A stretch of DNA of 34,792 nt from Alphaproteobacteria bacterium (GTDB taxonomy: Bacteria; Pseudomonadota; Alphaproteobacteria; ATCC43930; CGMCC-115725), in assembly GCA_030041385.1 (NCBI GenBank), contig JASHNY010000248.1, forward strand, positions 1-34,792, read 5' to 3'. A program made the position numbers and the translations under genes. Under the pieces are notes generated by a model. That model saw only the letters and a list, made by a program, of their open reading frames with translations. It had not been told where the DNA came from and searched no databases. Shown piece after piece: positions 16,523 to 24,475 of this stretch (position 1 is the stretch's first letter; every line of letters starts with the position of its first letter).

Positions 16523-16537
16523 TGTAACGTTACAATT
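16520..16537. promoter_or_regulatory. LacI-family-type operator (perfect 18-bp palindrome)
   Basis: AATTGTAACGTTACAATT is a perfect palindrome with the central CG and TGTAA/TTACA arms typical of LacI/GalR operators. It covers the end of the -10 box and the predicted +1, the classical position for repression. A LacI-family gene ends the same operon (24476-25543). I saw no second copy in the window. Its AT-rich composition stands out from the GC-rich surroundings. Confidence 0.75.
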
Positions 16538-16606
16538 TTGCCGGCCCTTGGGGGGATCGCGTCTTGGCTTCGACCGCACCGCTTCGAACGATTGACGGGT
16601 GACGCG

Positions 16607-18667
16607 ATGACGTGGCGGCTTGGGGTCGATACCGGCGGCACTTTCACCGACGTCATTGCCTTGGAAGACGACACGGGCGAATGCCGGGTGACGAAATTGT
16701 GGTCCGACGGCGACGATATCGCCGGGATGATCGACGCGGCGATCGCCGCGTTGGGGATCGCACCGGCCAGGGTCGCCTCGATCACCTACGGCACCACCAA
16801 GATCACCAATGCCATTGTCGAAAACAAGCTGGCCTGCGTCGCCTTCATCGCGACGCACGGGTTCAAGGACATTCTGCGGATCGCCCGCCAGAAGCGGGAT
16901 TTTCTGTACAATCTGACGGCGCCCCACCGCGCCCCGCCGCCGGTGCTGGAGCGGAATTGCTTTGAGGTCGACGAGCGCTGCAGCCACGCCGGCACGATCG
17001 TCAAAGCGGTCGACGAGGCGGCGGTTGCAGCGCTGGTGCACGAGATCTCGCCCGAATGCGAGGTTGCGGCGATTTCATTCCTGCACGCCTATGCCAACGG
17101 GGCGAACGAGAAAATAGTCGCCGCAATCCTCGGTCGCCGGTTCAGCCACATCTCGATGTCGCATGAGGTATCGCCGGAAGCGCGGGAATACGAGCGCAGC
17201 ATCACCACCGTGCTGAATGCCGCGATGCTGCCGCTGATCCGAGGCTTGGTGGCCTCGCTCGAGCGGATGTCCGTCCCGACGAGCCGTCTGTGGTTTTTTC
17301 ACTCCGCCGGCGGCCTGATCTCGCCGGAACTGGCCGCACGACGCCCGCTGGCGCTCGCCATGTCCGGGCCGGCGGCGGGTGCGCTGGCGGCGGCTACCGT
17401 GGCCCGGGATCTGGGAATTTCTCACGCGGTCGGCGTCGACATGGGCGGAACGACCACCGATTGCAGTCTGATCGTGGCGGGGCAGGCGGCGCTCGCCGCC
17501 GAGATACGGATCGGCTCGGTGCCGATCCGCCAGCCGACGATCGCGGTCCAGAGCATCGGCGCCGGCGGCGGCTCGGTGGTGGGATATTCCCACGGCCGCT
17601 TGACCGTCGGACCGGAGAGCATGGGGGCGAGGCCCGGGCCGGCCTGCTATCTGCGCGGCGGGACCACCCCCACCCTTACCGACGCCGCCGCAGTGCTCGG
17701 CTTTTTCGGCGAGGCGGCAGATTTGACGCGGCCGGTCGCGGTCGATATCGCCGCGGCGCGGCAGGCCTTTGCCGACCTGGCCGAGGCGCTGCGCACTCCG
17801 GTCGAGGCGGTGGCCCTCGGAACCATCAAACTCGCCAGCTCCTCGGCGTCCCGGGCGATCAAGACCGTCACGATGAGTGGCGGGGTCGATGCGCGTTCCT
17901 GCGTCCTGATCGCCTTCGGCGGCGCCGGGCCGATGTTTGCCGCCTTCATCGCGCAGGAAATCGGTTTGCGCGACATCATCGTGCCCGACCGGTCGAGCGG
18001 GCTTTCGGCGGTCGGCTGCCTCGCCGCGGACCCGCTGATGACGCGGCAGTGGACGGTTCGCCTCGGCATGGAAGCGGCCACTTCTGATGCAATGGCGCAG
18101 ATCGCCGGCGAATGCCTCAGCTCGCTGCGCTGGGATTTCGACCTGATCGGCGCCGGCGCCGCCCCGGCCGAAGAGAGTTTCGTCGGCTTGTTGCGCTATC
18201 CCGGACAAAGCTACGAGATCGAGGTGCCGATCGAGCTGCCGTTTTCGTCGGACCGGGTGACGGCCGATTTTCAGCGGTTGCACGATGCGGCATACGGGTT
18301 CACCAGCTCGGACCCGTGGGAGCTCGTCGCCCTTCGCATCAGCATCAAGGCGCGCTCGCCGGGGTTCGCAGCGGCAGCAAAGTCCATTGCCGCATGCGGC
18401 GCCGAACTGCCGCCGACGCGGGCCTGCTTCGACGGCAGCAACTGGGCCGAGACGAAACAGTACCGGCGGGAGCGGCTGAGCGAAGACGCGATCGTCGTCG
18501 GTCCTGCGATCATCCTCGACGAGACATCGACCATCGTCGTACCGCCGGAATTCACCGCGGTCGCGCAGGGCCCGCATTTGCGGCTGCGCCGGCTACCGGC
18601 GGAGAGCGAGCCGGCTGAGATGGCGACGCGCGAACGGAGGCTGGAGCATGTTGCCGCCGGCGAATGA
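16607..18667 (+). CDS. Hydantoinase/oxoprolinase subunit A family protein (HyuA-like), module A
   Basis: A 686-residue protein at the normal length of the ATP-using subunit of the HyuAB/oxoprolinase/caprolactamase group. Both ASKHA phosphate motifs are intact: GVDTGGTFTD at the N-terminus (residues 6-15) and GVDMGGTTTDCSLI in the middle, followed by SIGAGGGSVVGY, PGPACY and AFGGAGPMFA. The family activates a cyclic amide, imide or urea by ATP phosphorylation for hydrolysis with the B subunit. ATG 16607 was chosen; a longer open frame begins at 16493, but that lies inside the promoter and operator. The gene overlaps the B subunit by 20 bp. The substrate cannot be assigned; the neighbouring aminotransferases suggest that the product is an amino acid. 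Confidence 0.9.
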   Translation: MTWRLGVDTGGTFTDVIALEDDTGECRVTKLWSDGDDIAGMIDAAIAALGIAPARVASITYGTTKITNAIVENKLACVAFIATHGFKDILRIARQKRDFLYNLTAPHRAPPPVLERNCFEVDERCSHAGTIVKAVDEAAVAALVHEISPECEVAAISFLHAYANGANEKIVAAILGRRFSHISMSHEVSPEAREYERSITTVLNAAMLPLIRGLVASLERMSVPTSRLWFFHSAGGLISPELAARRPLALAMSGPAAGALAAATVARDLGISHAVGVDMGGTTTDCSLIVAGQAALAAEIRIGSVPIRQPTIAVQSIGAGGGSVVGYSHGRLTVGPESMGARPGPACYLRGGTTPTLTDAAAVLGFFGEAADLTRPVAVDIAAARQAFADLAEALRTPVEAVALGTIKLASSSASRAIKTVTMSGGVDARSCVLIAFGGAGPMFAAFIAQEIGLRDIIVPDRSSGLSAVGCLAADPLMTRQWTVRLGMEAATSDAMAQIAGECLSSLRWDFDLIGAGAAPAEESFVGLLRYPGQSYEIEVPIELPFSSDRVTADFQRLHDAAYGFTSSDPWELVALRISIKARSPGFAAAAKSIAACGAELPPTRACFDGSNWAETKQYRRERLSEDAIVVGPAIILDETSTIVVPPEFTAVAQGPHLRLRRLPAESEPAEMATRERRLEHVAAGE

Positions 18668-20225
18668 CGTCTTCCTGACCGAGGTCATCCGCAACGGCCT
18701 CGCCTCGGTCGCGGAGGAGATGACGCTGACCGTGCAGCGCTCGGCGCGCTCGCCGGCGTTGCGCGAAGCCGGGGATCTGTCGTCGGCCATCACCGACGGC
18801 GACGGCAATTTGATTGCCCAGGGTCGAGACCTGCCGATCCATCTCGGCGTGATGGCATCCGCGGTCAAGGCGCTGATCGGCCGGGTCGGGAAGGCCTCGT
18901 TGCTGCCCGGCGATGTCTGGATCGTCAACCTGCCGCAGGCCAGCGGCAACCACCTGCCGGACGTCAAGGTTATGCGGCCGGTCTTTTGCGGCGGCGAAGT
19001 CGCGGCCTTTGCCATCTCGCTGGCGCATTGGGCCGATATCGGCGGGGGATCGCCCGGAAGCTACAACATCGCGGCGACCGATTTGTGGCAGGAAGGGCTG
19101 CAAATCCCGCCGATTAGGATCATGCGGCAGGACACGATCGTTGCGGATGTCCTCTCGCTGATCATCGCCAACGTGCGGGGAGCGGAGGAACGCCAGGGCG
19201 ACCTGTTCGCCCAGATTGCCGCGGTCCGCACCGGCGAGCGACGGATTATCGAGATCATCGACCGGTTCGGCGCCGCGAATTTCGGCGCGGCGATGCGCGA
19301 CATGCTCGACCTGTCCGAGCGGCAGATTCGCAGCGTGATCGAGGCCATTCCCGACGGCACCTATAGCGGCGAGGATTATCTCGACGGAACCGCCGAGACC
19401 GGGCCGGTGCGCATCGCCGTCGACATCACCATCAACGGCGGTGAGGCGGTTTTCGACTTTTCCCGCTCCGACAACGCGCTCGCTGCACCGGTCAACACCA
19501 CCCCCAGCGTGGTCGCCGCCGGCGTCGATTATTTCCTCAAGGCGATTGCCGGCGAACGCCTTTATCCCACTGGCGCCGCGCTGCGCCCGGTCAGGATCGT
19601 CACGCGCGCCGGGTCGGTCCTTGATCCGGCCTCTTCCGAGCCCGTAGTGGCGGGAAACCACGAGACCTCGAACCGCGTCGTCGACGCGATCATGAACGCG
19701 ATGAGCCCGGCCATCGCCGAGCAGCTTTGCGCCGGCGGCTGCGGCTCCGCCGGGCTGACGATTTTCAGCGGCCGCGGCCCGCGCGGCAATTGGTGGACCT
19801 TTTACGAAACCCATGGCGGCGGCAGCGGCGCCACCGCGGAGCGCCCGGGCAACTCCGCCACGCGAATTCATCTCGGCAATATGATGAACACACCGGCCGA
19901 GTTCATCGAGGCCGAATACCCGATCGAGGTCGTGCGCTCCGCGGTCCGCGGCGAATCCGGCGGGGCCGGCCGAAACCGGGGCGGCGACGGATTGATACGC
20001 GAATACCGGGTATTGGCGGACGAGGTGCGCTTCACGGCGACCTTCGAGCGGCGGCTGACGGCGCCTCGCGGCCTTGCCGGCGGCGAGGCGGGCCTGCCGT
20101 TTCGCATCAGCCTGGTGCGCGACGGCGCGTGCACCGAACTGCCGAGCCTGTGGCACGGCTCGCTCAAGCGCGACGACGTGATCCTGGTCGAGAGCGCTGG
20201 CGGCGGCGGCTATGGAGCAGCCTAG
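18648..20225 (+). CDS. Hydantoinase subunit B family protein (HyuB-like), module A, divergent core
   Basis: A 525-residue HyuB-type subunit, the hydrolytic partner of the upstream HyuA-like protein, whose gene it overlaps by 20 bp; GGAGG lies before its start. Family landmarks are DLSSAITDGDGNLIAQ, the IPIHLGVM-type segment, GNHLPDVKVMRPVF (His102), ADIGGGSPGSYN, WQEGLQIPPIRI, and GRGPRGNWWTFYETHGGG near the C-terminal third. Two usually constant stretches differ: NLPQ at 94-97 where NDPY is normal, and LAHWADIGG at 126-133 where RAHHADIGG is normal. It is also shorter than the module B paralogue (525 against 585 aa). The frame is fully open, so this looks like specialisation rather than decay. 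Confidence 0.88.
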   Translation: MLPPANDVFLTEVIRNGLASVAEEMTLTVQRSARSPALREAGDLSSAITDGDGNLIAQGRDLPIHLGVMASAVKALIGRVGKASLLPGDVWIVNLPQASGNHLPDVKVMRPVFCGGEVAAFAISLAHWADIGGGSPGSYNIAATDLWQEGLQIPPIRIMRQDTIVADVLSLIIANVRGAEERQGDLFAQIAAVRTGERRIIEIIDRFGAANFGAAMRDMLDLSERQIRSVIEAIPDGTYSGEDYLDGTAETGPVRIAVDITINGGEAVFDFSRSDNALAAPVNTTPSVVAAGVDYFLKAIAGERLYPTGAALRPVRIVTRAGSVLDPASSEPVVAGNHETSNRVVDAIMNAMSPAIAEQLCAGGCGSAGLTIFSGRGPRGNWWTFYETHGGGSGATAERPGNSATRIHLGNMMNTPAEFIEAEYPIEVVRSAVRGESGGAGRNRGGDGLIREYRVLADEVRFTATFERRLTAPRGLAGGEAGLPFRISLVRDGACTELPSLWHGSLKRDDVILVESAGGGGYGAA

Positions 20226-21599
20226 ATGAACGACACATCGTTGCGATCCGATCCCGTCGCCGAACTGCGTCGCAACTGGCGCCTGCAGCATCGCGACGGC
20301 AGCGGCGCCGACCTTGCCGGGGCGCCGTCACCGACGGTGCGGCAGGATGCCGATGCGATCCTGCGCCAGGCGGGCACCAACCCGCCGCTGCTGGCGATCC
20401 GCGCCGCTTCCGGGCCGTTTCTGGTGAGCGTCGCCAACCAGGTCTTGCTCGATCTCCACGGCAACAATTGCCACCATATCGGCTATTCGCATCCCGGCCT
20501 CACCGCGGCGCTGTCGCAGCAAATGCGCGAGATGCCGTTCGTGCCGCGCGGCCTGACCAACCGCGAGGTTGTGGAAGCCGCCGAAAAGCTGCAAGCCGCC
20601 TGGCCCTACGGCCCCGCGGTGGTCGCCTTCGTGCCGGGCGGGAGCGCCGCGGTCGAATTGGCGATCATGCTGTGCCGGGCTCATACCGGGCGCTACAAGC
20701 TGGTCTCGTTTTACGGCGCCTATCACGGCCGCAGCGCCGGCGCGCTGAGCCTCGGCGGCCGGGTGCGCGACCGGTCGCCGCGCCTCGGCCCGTTATTGCC
20801 CGGCGCGCTCCACGTACGGCCGTTCTATCCGCTTCCGGGCGAGGGCGCCTTCGACGCGGAAGCCGCCGCCCGCCGGTCGCTGGAAGATCTTGCCTGCTGT
20901 TTCGAGCAGGAAGGCGACGTCGCCGCGCTGTTCGCCGAGCCGATCCGCAACGGGCCGTTCGTGCCCCCGGCCTGGTACTGGCCCGAAGCCCGAGCGCTGT
21001 GCTCGCGTTACGGGGTGCTGCTGGTTTGCGACGAAATCCCGACCGGCCTTGGCAAGACGGGCAGGCTGTTCGCCACCGAACACTTCGATGTCAGGCCCGA
21101 TATCACCCTGGTCGGCAAAGCCCTCGGCGGGAGCATCATCCCGGTGGCGGCGGTGATCGCCGCAGCCGCGCTAAACTCGACCGCCGACCTCAACCTCGGA
21201 TACTTCACCTACGAACGCAGCCCGATGATGGCGAAGGCCGCCACCGTGGTGCTCGAGATCATCGCGGCCGAGGGCCTGGTGGCGCGCGCTGCCGAACTGG
21301 GCCGGGTGGCGCTGGACAGATTGCGGGCCGCCGCGGCGGTGCGACCGGCGCTTGCGGAGATTCGCGGCGCGGGCCTGATGCTCGGTGCCCGGGTCTGCGA
21401 CCCGGCGGGCGGCAACCACGACGAATTGGCCCGCCGCATTGTGCGCGAATGCCTGTGTCGCGGGCTGCTGCTGCAATCGCCGATGGGCGCCCGGTTGATG
21501 CTGTCCTTTCCCCTGCGGATCGATCAGGACCTCGTCGAGGAAGCCATCGATGTCTTCGCCGCGGCGGTGGATGCGGCCGCCGCGGCAGCCGACGAATAG
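20226..21599 (+). CDS. Class III PLP aminotransferase / GSA-aminomutase-like enzyme, module A
   Basis: A 457-residue second class III PLP enzyme. Lys298 in LVGKALGGSIIPVAAV is the Schiff-base lysine, with the Asp in LLVCDEIPTGLGKTG. The phosphate-binding FVPGGSAAVELAI, YGAYHGRSAGALSL and FTYERSPMMAKAA segments follow in order. Details such as the N-terminal DLHGNNCHHIGYSHP are closer to dialkylglycine- and glutamate-semialdehyde-type members than to the first aminotransferase at 15100, so the two probably do different steps or take different amines. The start codon abuts the HyuB stop codon (TAG-ATG), with GGAG upstream, indicating coupling. The exact reaction is not assignable. Confidence 0.87.
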   Translation: MNDTSLRSDPVAELRRNWRLQHRDGSGADLAGAPSPTVRQDADAILRQAGTNPPLLAIRAASGPFLVSVANQVLLDLHGNNCHHIGYSHPGLTAALSQQMREMPFVPRGLTNREVVEAAEKLQAAWPYGPAVVAFVPGGSAAVELAIMLCRAHTGRYKLVSFYGAYHGRSAGALSLGGRVRDRSPRLGPLLPGALHVRPFYPLPGEGAFDAEAAARRSLEDLACCFEQEGDVAALFAEPIRNGPFVPPAWYWPEARALCSRYGVLLVCDEIPTGLGKTGRLFATEHFDVRPDITLVGKALGGSIIPVAAVIAAAALNSTADLNLGYFTYERSPMMAKAATVVLEIIAAEGLVARAAELGRVALDRLRAAAAVRPALAEIRGAGLMLGARVCDPAGGNHDELARRIVRECLCRGLLLQSPMGARLMLSFPLRIDQDLVEEAIDVFAAAVDAAAAAADE

Positions 21600-21637
21600 G
21601 TGCAAGCAGCAAGCAGACCAGTGAACCGGGAAGGCAA

Positions 21638-22483
21638 ATGATCGGATACCGCGAAGCGACGGATATTCGGGTAAAAAGCGCAGGCGACGCGCCGGACCGG
21701 ACCCGGCTGTCGATCAAGGTCGACCGGGTCCGGCACGAATATATCTCCCAGAACGGGGAGCGCGTCGTGGCCCTCGACGACGTTTCGATCGATGTTCCCA
21801 ACGGTCAGTTCGTCGCCATCGTCGGCCCGAGCGGGTGCGGCAAGACCAGCATCCTCAACATGCTCGCGGGGCTGATCGTGCCGACGCGCGGCGCCGTTTC
21901 GATAGACGGGGAGATCGTCACCGGCACCAGCCGCGCCGTCGGCTACATGTTCGCGCGCGACGGGATGCTGCCCTGGCGCACGGCCCAGGCCAATGTCGCC
22001 TTTGGCCTCGAGGTCAGAGGCGCGTCCAAGGCGGAACGGCTGGCGCAGGCCGACGCACTGCTCGAACGGGTCGGATTGAAAGGGTTCGAACGGGCCTTTC
22101 GCTCGCAATTGTCGCACGGCATGCGCCAGCGCGTCGCCCTCGCCCGTACGATGGCGATCGATCCCAAGGTGTTTCTTCTCGACGAACCGTTTGGTGCGCT
22201 CGATGCGCAAACCCGGATCGTCCTCCAGGAGGAATTCGTCCGCCTGTGGGAAAACACCGGAAAAACCGTGCTCCTGGTGACCCACGACATTTCCGAGGCG
22301 GTCGCGATGGCCGACCGCGTCATCGTGCTCAGCCCGCGACCGGGCCGGATCAAATCGGACATCGCCATCGATCTGCCGCGGCCGCGCGACATCGAAAGCG
22401 TCAGGTTCGATGAAAAATTCGCCCGGCTGGCCCGCCGCATCTGGCGGGACATCGGCGTCCGCGGTGGAGGAGACATCGCATGA
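21638..22483 (+). CDS. ABC transporter ATP-binding protein, NitT/TauT family, module A
   Basis: A 281-residue importer ATPase. Walker A is GPSGCGKTS (63-71), Walker B VFLLDEP (178-184), with D-loop GALDA and the H-loop histidine in LLVTHDISEA. The signature is LSHGMRQR (158-165), with His in place of the usual second Gly. The Q-loop reads YMFARDGMLPWRT, so Ala106 stands where the metal-contacting Gln normally is (VFQ); the module B paralogue has the same change. It begins 38 bp after the aminotransferase, with GGAAGG as ribosome-binding site, and overlaps the permease gene by 4 bp (ATGA). Together with the next two genes it forms a complete importer for a small anionic or polar N-compound. 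Confidence 0.93.
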   Translation: MIGYREATDIRVKSAGDAPDRTRLSIKVDRVRHEYISQNGERVVALDDVSIDVPNGQFVAIVGPSGCGKTSILNMLAGLIVPTRGAVSIDGEIVTGTSRAVGYMFARDGMLPWRTAQANVAFGLEVRGASKAERLAQADALLERVGLKGFERAFRSQLSHGMRQRVALARTMAIDPKVFLLDEPFGALDAQTRIVLQEEFVRLWENTGKTVLLVTHDISEAVAMADRVIVLSPRPGRIKSDIAIDLPRPRDIESVRFDEKFARLARRIWRDIGVRGGGDIA

Positions 22484-23322
22484 CCCAATTCCGGCTGGTC
22501 GTGGCCGACCGGCGAAGCAGGTTCCCCGTACCGTCCTTCGGGCTGCGTGTCCTGTTCGACCCGGACAATCTCTTCACGATTTGGGCATGGCGGCTCGCGC
22601 TCGCCGCGCTGGTCATCGGGGGTTGGCAGGCGGCGGCGGCGCTGCGACTGGTGGACCCGATGTTCCTCGCCTCGCCGGTGGCGGTCTGCGGCTTCCTGTT
22701 CGACTACGTCGTGTCGGGAAAGATCTGGGTCAACAGCCTCGTGACGCTCGAGGAAACCGTTCTCGGTTTCGCCTTGGGCGCCGGCCTGGGAATATTGGCC
22801 GGCCTCGTCATCGGCGGATCGAAATTCCTCGAGCGGGTGCTGACTCCATTTCTGACGATCTTCAATTCTCTGCCGCGAGTGGCGCTGGCGCCGATGTTCA
22901 TCATCTGGTTCGGCATCGGCGCATTATCGAAAGTCGTGCTCGCCTTCAGCCTGGTGTTCTTCATCGTCCTGATCAGTACGGAAGCGGGGGTTCGCTCGAT
23001 CGACCCGGACCTGACCATGATGGCGAAGGTGATGGGCGCCACCGACCGTCAGCGCTTTCTTAAGGTCGTGCTGCACGGCGCGGTCCCGTCGATCTTCGCC
23101 GGCCTCCGGCTCGGTGCCATCTATTCGCTGCTCGGCGTGGTTGTCGGCGAAATGATCGCCGCCAAATGGGGCCTGGGTCAGCAGGTGATGGAGTATTCGT
23201 ACAATTACAAACCGGCCGGCGTCTTCGGCGTGCTCGCGATCCTGGCCCTGATCGCGATCTGCCTGAACGAGTTGACGACGCGGATCGAGCGCCATCTGGG
23301 CCGCTGGAAAACCGAGGACTGA
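22480..23322 (+). CDS. ABC transporter permease, NitT/TauT family, module A
   Basis: A 280-residue BPD-type inner-membrane permease with six predicted helices. The coupling-helix EAA loop is visible in EAGVRSIDPDLTMMAKVMGATDRQRFLKVVLHGAVPSIFAGLRLG. The conserved FNSLPRVALAPMFIIWFGIG stretch is typical of SsuC/TauC/NrtB-like permeases. It overlaps the ATPase gene by 4 bp and precedes the binding-protein gene. It most likely works as a homodimer. The N-terminus has a cytoplasmic polar stretch of about 35 residues before the first helix. Confidence 0.93.
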   Translation: MTQFRLVVADRRSRFPVPSFGLRVLFDPDNLFTIWAWRLALAALVIGGWQAAAALRLVDPMFLASPVAVCGFLFDYVVSGKIWVNSLVTLEETVLGFALGAGLGILAGLVIGGSKFLERVLTPFLTIFNSLPRVALAPMFIIWFGIGALSKVVLAFSLVFFIVLISTEAGVRSIDPDLTMMAKVMGATDRQRFLKVVLHGAVPSIFAGLRLGAIYSLLGVVVGEMIAAKWGLGQQVMEYSYNYKPAGVFGVLAILALIAICLNELTTRIERHLGRWKTED

Positions 23323-23379
23323 CAACAAGCCGTCGGGCGCGGCGACGCGCGCCGCATAACTGCAGGGAGGGGAGACAGG

Positions 23380-24420
23380 ATGATGAGGGTTTCAAAGCGG
23401 ACCGTGATGGCCGCCGCGTGCGGGCTTGCCCTGGCGCTGATCGCTGGCGCCGGGCCGGCGCGAGCGCAAGGGCAAACGCCCCTGCCGATCAAAATCGCGG
23501 CATTCAAGGGATCGCTGATCAGCTTCACCGCCGAGGTCGCGTTGAAGAAGGGCTTTTTCAAGGCGCACGGCCTCGATCCCACCTTCGTCTATTTCTCAAG
23601 CTGCCCGGACATCTTCAATGCCATGCTGAGCGGCGGGGTCGAGGCGGCGCCGTGCCCGTTGTCACTGGTCATGGCCGACAACGCGAAGGGGTTTCACCTG
23701 AAGATCGTGAACAACAATATTGCCGCGCAGGAATACACCCTCATCGCCCGCAAGGGATTGTCGCGGCCGCATGCCCACGACCCGTATCCGAAAAACATTC
23801 TCGACCTTAAGGGCAAGGTCGTCGGCGTCACCGTCCGCGGCTCCGACGTCGAGAACCTGGTGCGGTTTTTCCTCAAGCGCGCCGGGCTGGACCCGGATTC
23901 GGACGTGACCTGGCTTTCAGTGGGCGGGCCGCCGACCGCCATCGCCGCCTTCAAGGGCGGCCGCGTCGACTATCTGCCGGCGTGGGAGCCCGAGCAGACC
24001 GTTCTCGTCGATATTGACAAGGCCGCCGACGTCATCCTCGATACCCGTAACGGCGAGGGCAGCCCGCTGTTTCAGAATTACATCTCGAACATGACCGAGG
24101 CGCAGCAATCGGATCTCGCCAAGTCGCCGGAGAAATTCGCCCGGCTGGCCGCGGCCTGGGCGGATGCGATCGCCTATATGAAGAACCCCGCGCATTTCGA
24201 CGAGCTGGTCGAGATCTTCGCGTCGAACAGCGGCCTCGGAAAGCCGACGATCGAGGCCCTGCTGCATAACAATCTGCGCTATTTCAGCAGCACGATAAAC
24301 TGCCGGGCGCTGCAGAACGTCGCCAAGTTCGAGATCGACGTCGGCGACATCACCCGGGACCAAGTCCCCACGTGCAAGGGTCTGGTGTGGTCGGGATCGT
24401 ACAAATACCTCACCCAATAG
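23380..24420 (+). CDS. ABC transporter substrate-binding protein, NitT/TauT family, module A
   Basis: A 346-residue periplasmic binding protein of the NMT1/SsuA-like fold. A Sec signal peptide (KR near the N-terminus, AAACGLALALIAGAG core) ends at about PARA-QGQ (residue 29). The mature part has IKIAAFKGSLISF, the second-lobe GKVVGVTVRGSDVENLVRFF and VGGPPTAIAAFKGGRVDYLPAWEP, typical for this family. GGGAGGGGAG precedes tandem ATG codons at 23380 and 23383. The ligand cannot be deduced; neither nitrate, taurine nor thiamine-precursor genes are nearby, so the HyuAB substrate is the best guess. It is 57 bp after the permease gene. Confidence 0.92.
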   Translation: MMRVSKRTVMAAACGLALALIAGAGPARAQGQTPLPIKIAAFKGSLISFTAEVALKKGFFKAHGLDPTFVYFSSCPDIFNAMLSGGVEAAPCPLSLVMADNAKGFHLKIVNNNIAAQEYTLIARKGLSRPHAHDPYPKNILDLKGKVVGVTVRGSDVENLVRFFLKRAGLDPDSDVTWLSVGGPPTAIAAFKGGRVDYLPAWEPEQTVLVDIDKAADVILDTRNGEGSPLFQNYISNMTEAQQSDLAKSPEKFARLAAAWADAIAYMKNPAHFDELVEIFASNSGLGKPTIEALLHNNLRYFSSTINCRALQNVAKFEIDVGDITRDQVPTCKGLVWSGSYKYLTQ

Positions 24421-24475
24421 CCCGCCGGCCCGGCCTGCCGCCCGCGCCGAGCGCCGCTTGCGGCGGAGCGGGGCG

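Noticed and set aside
14788-16785. 665-codon minus-strand open frame opposite the first aminotransferase
   Set aside because: Antisense to a well-supported class III aminotransferase; no motif of its own.
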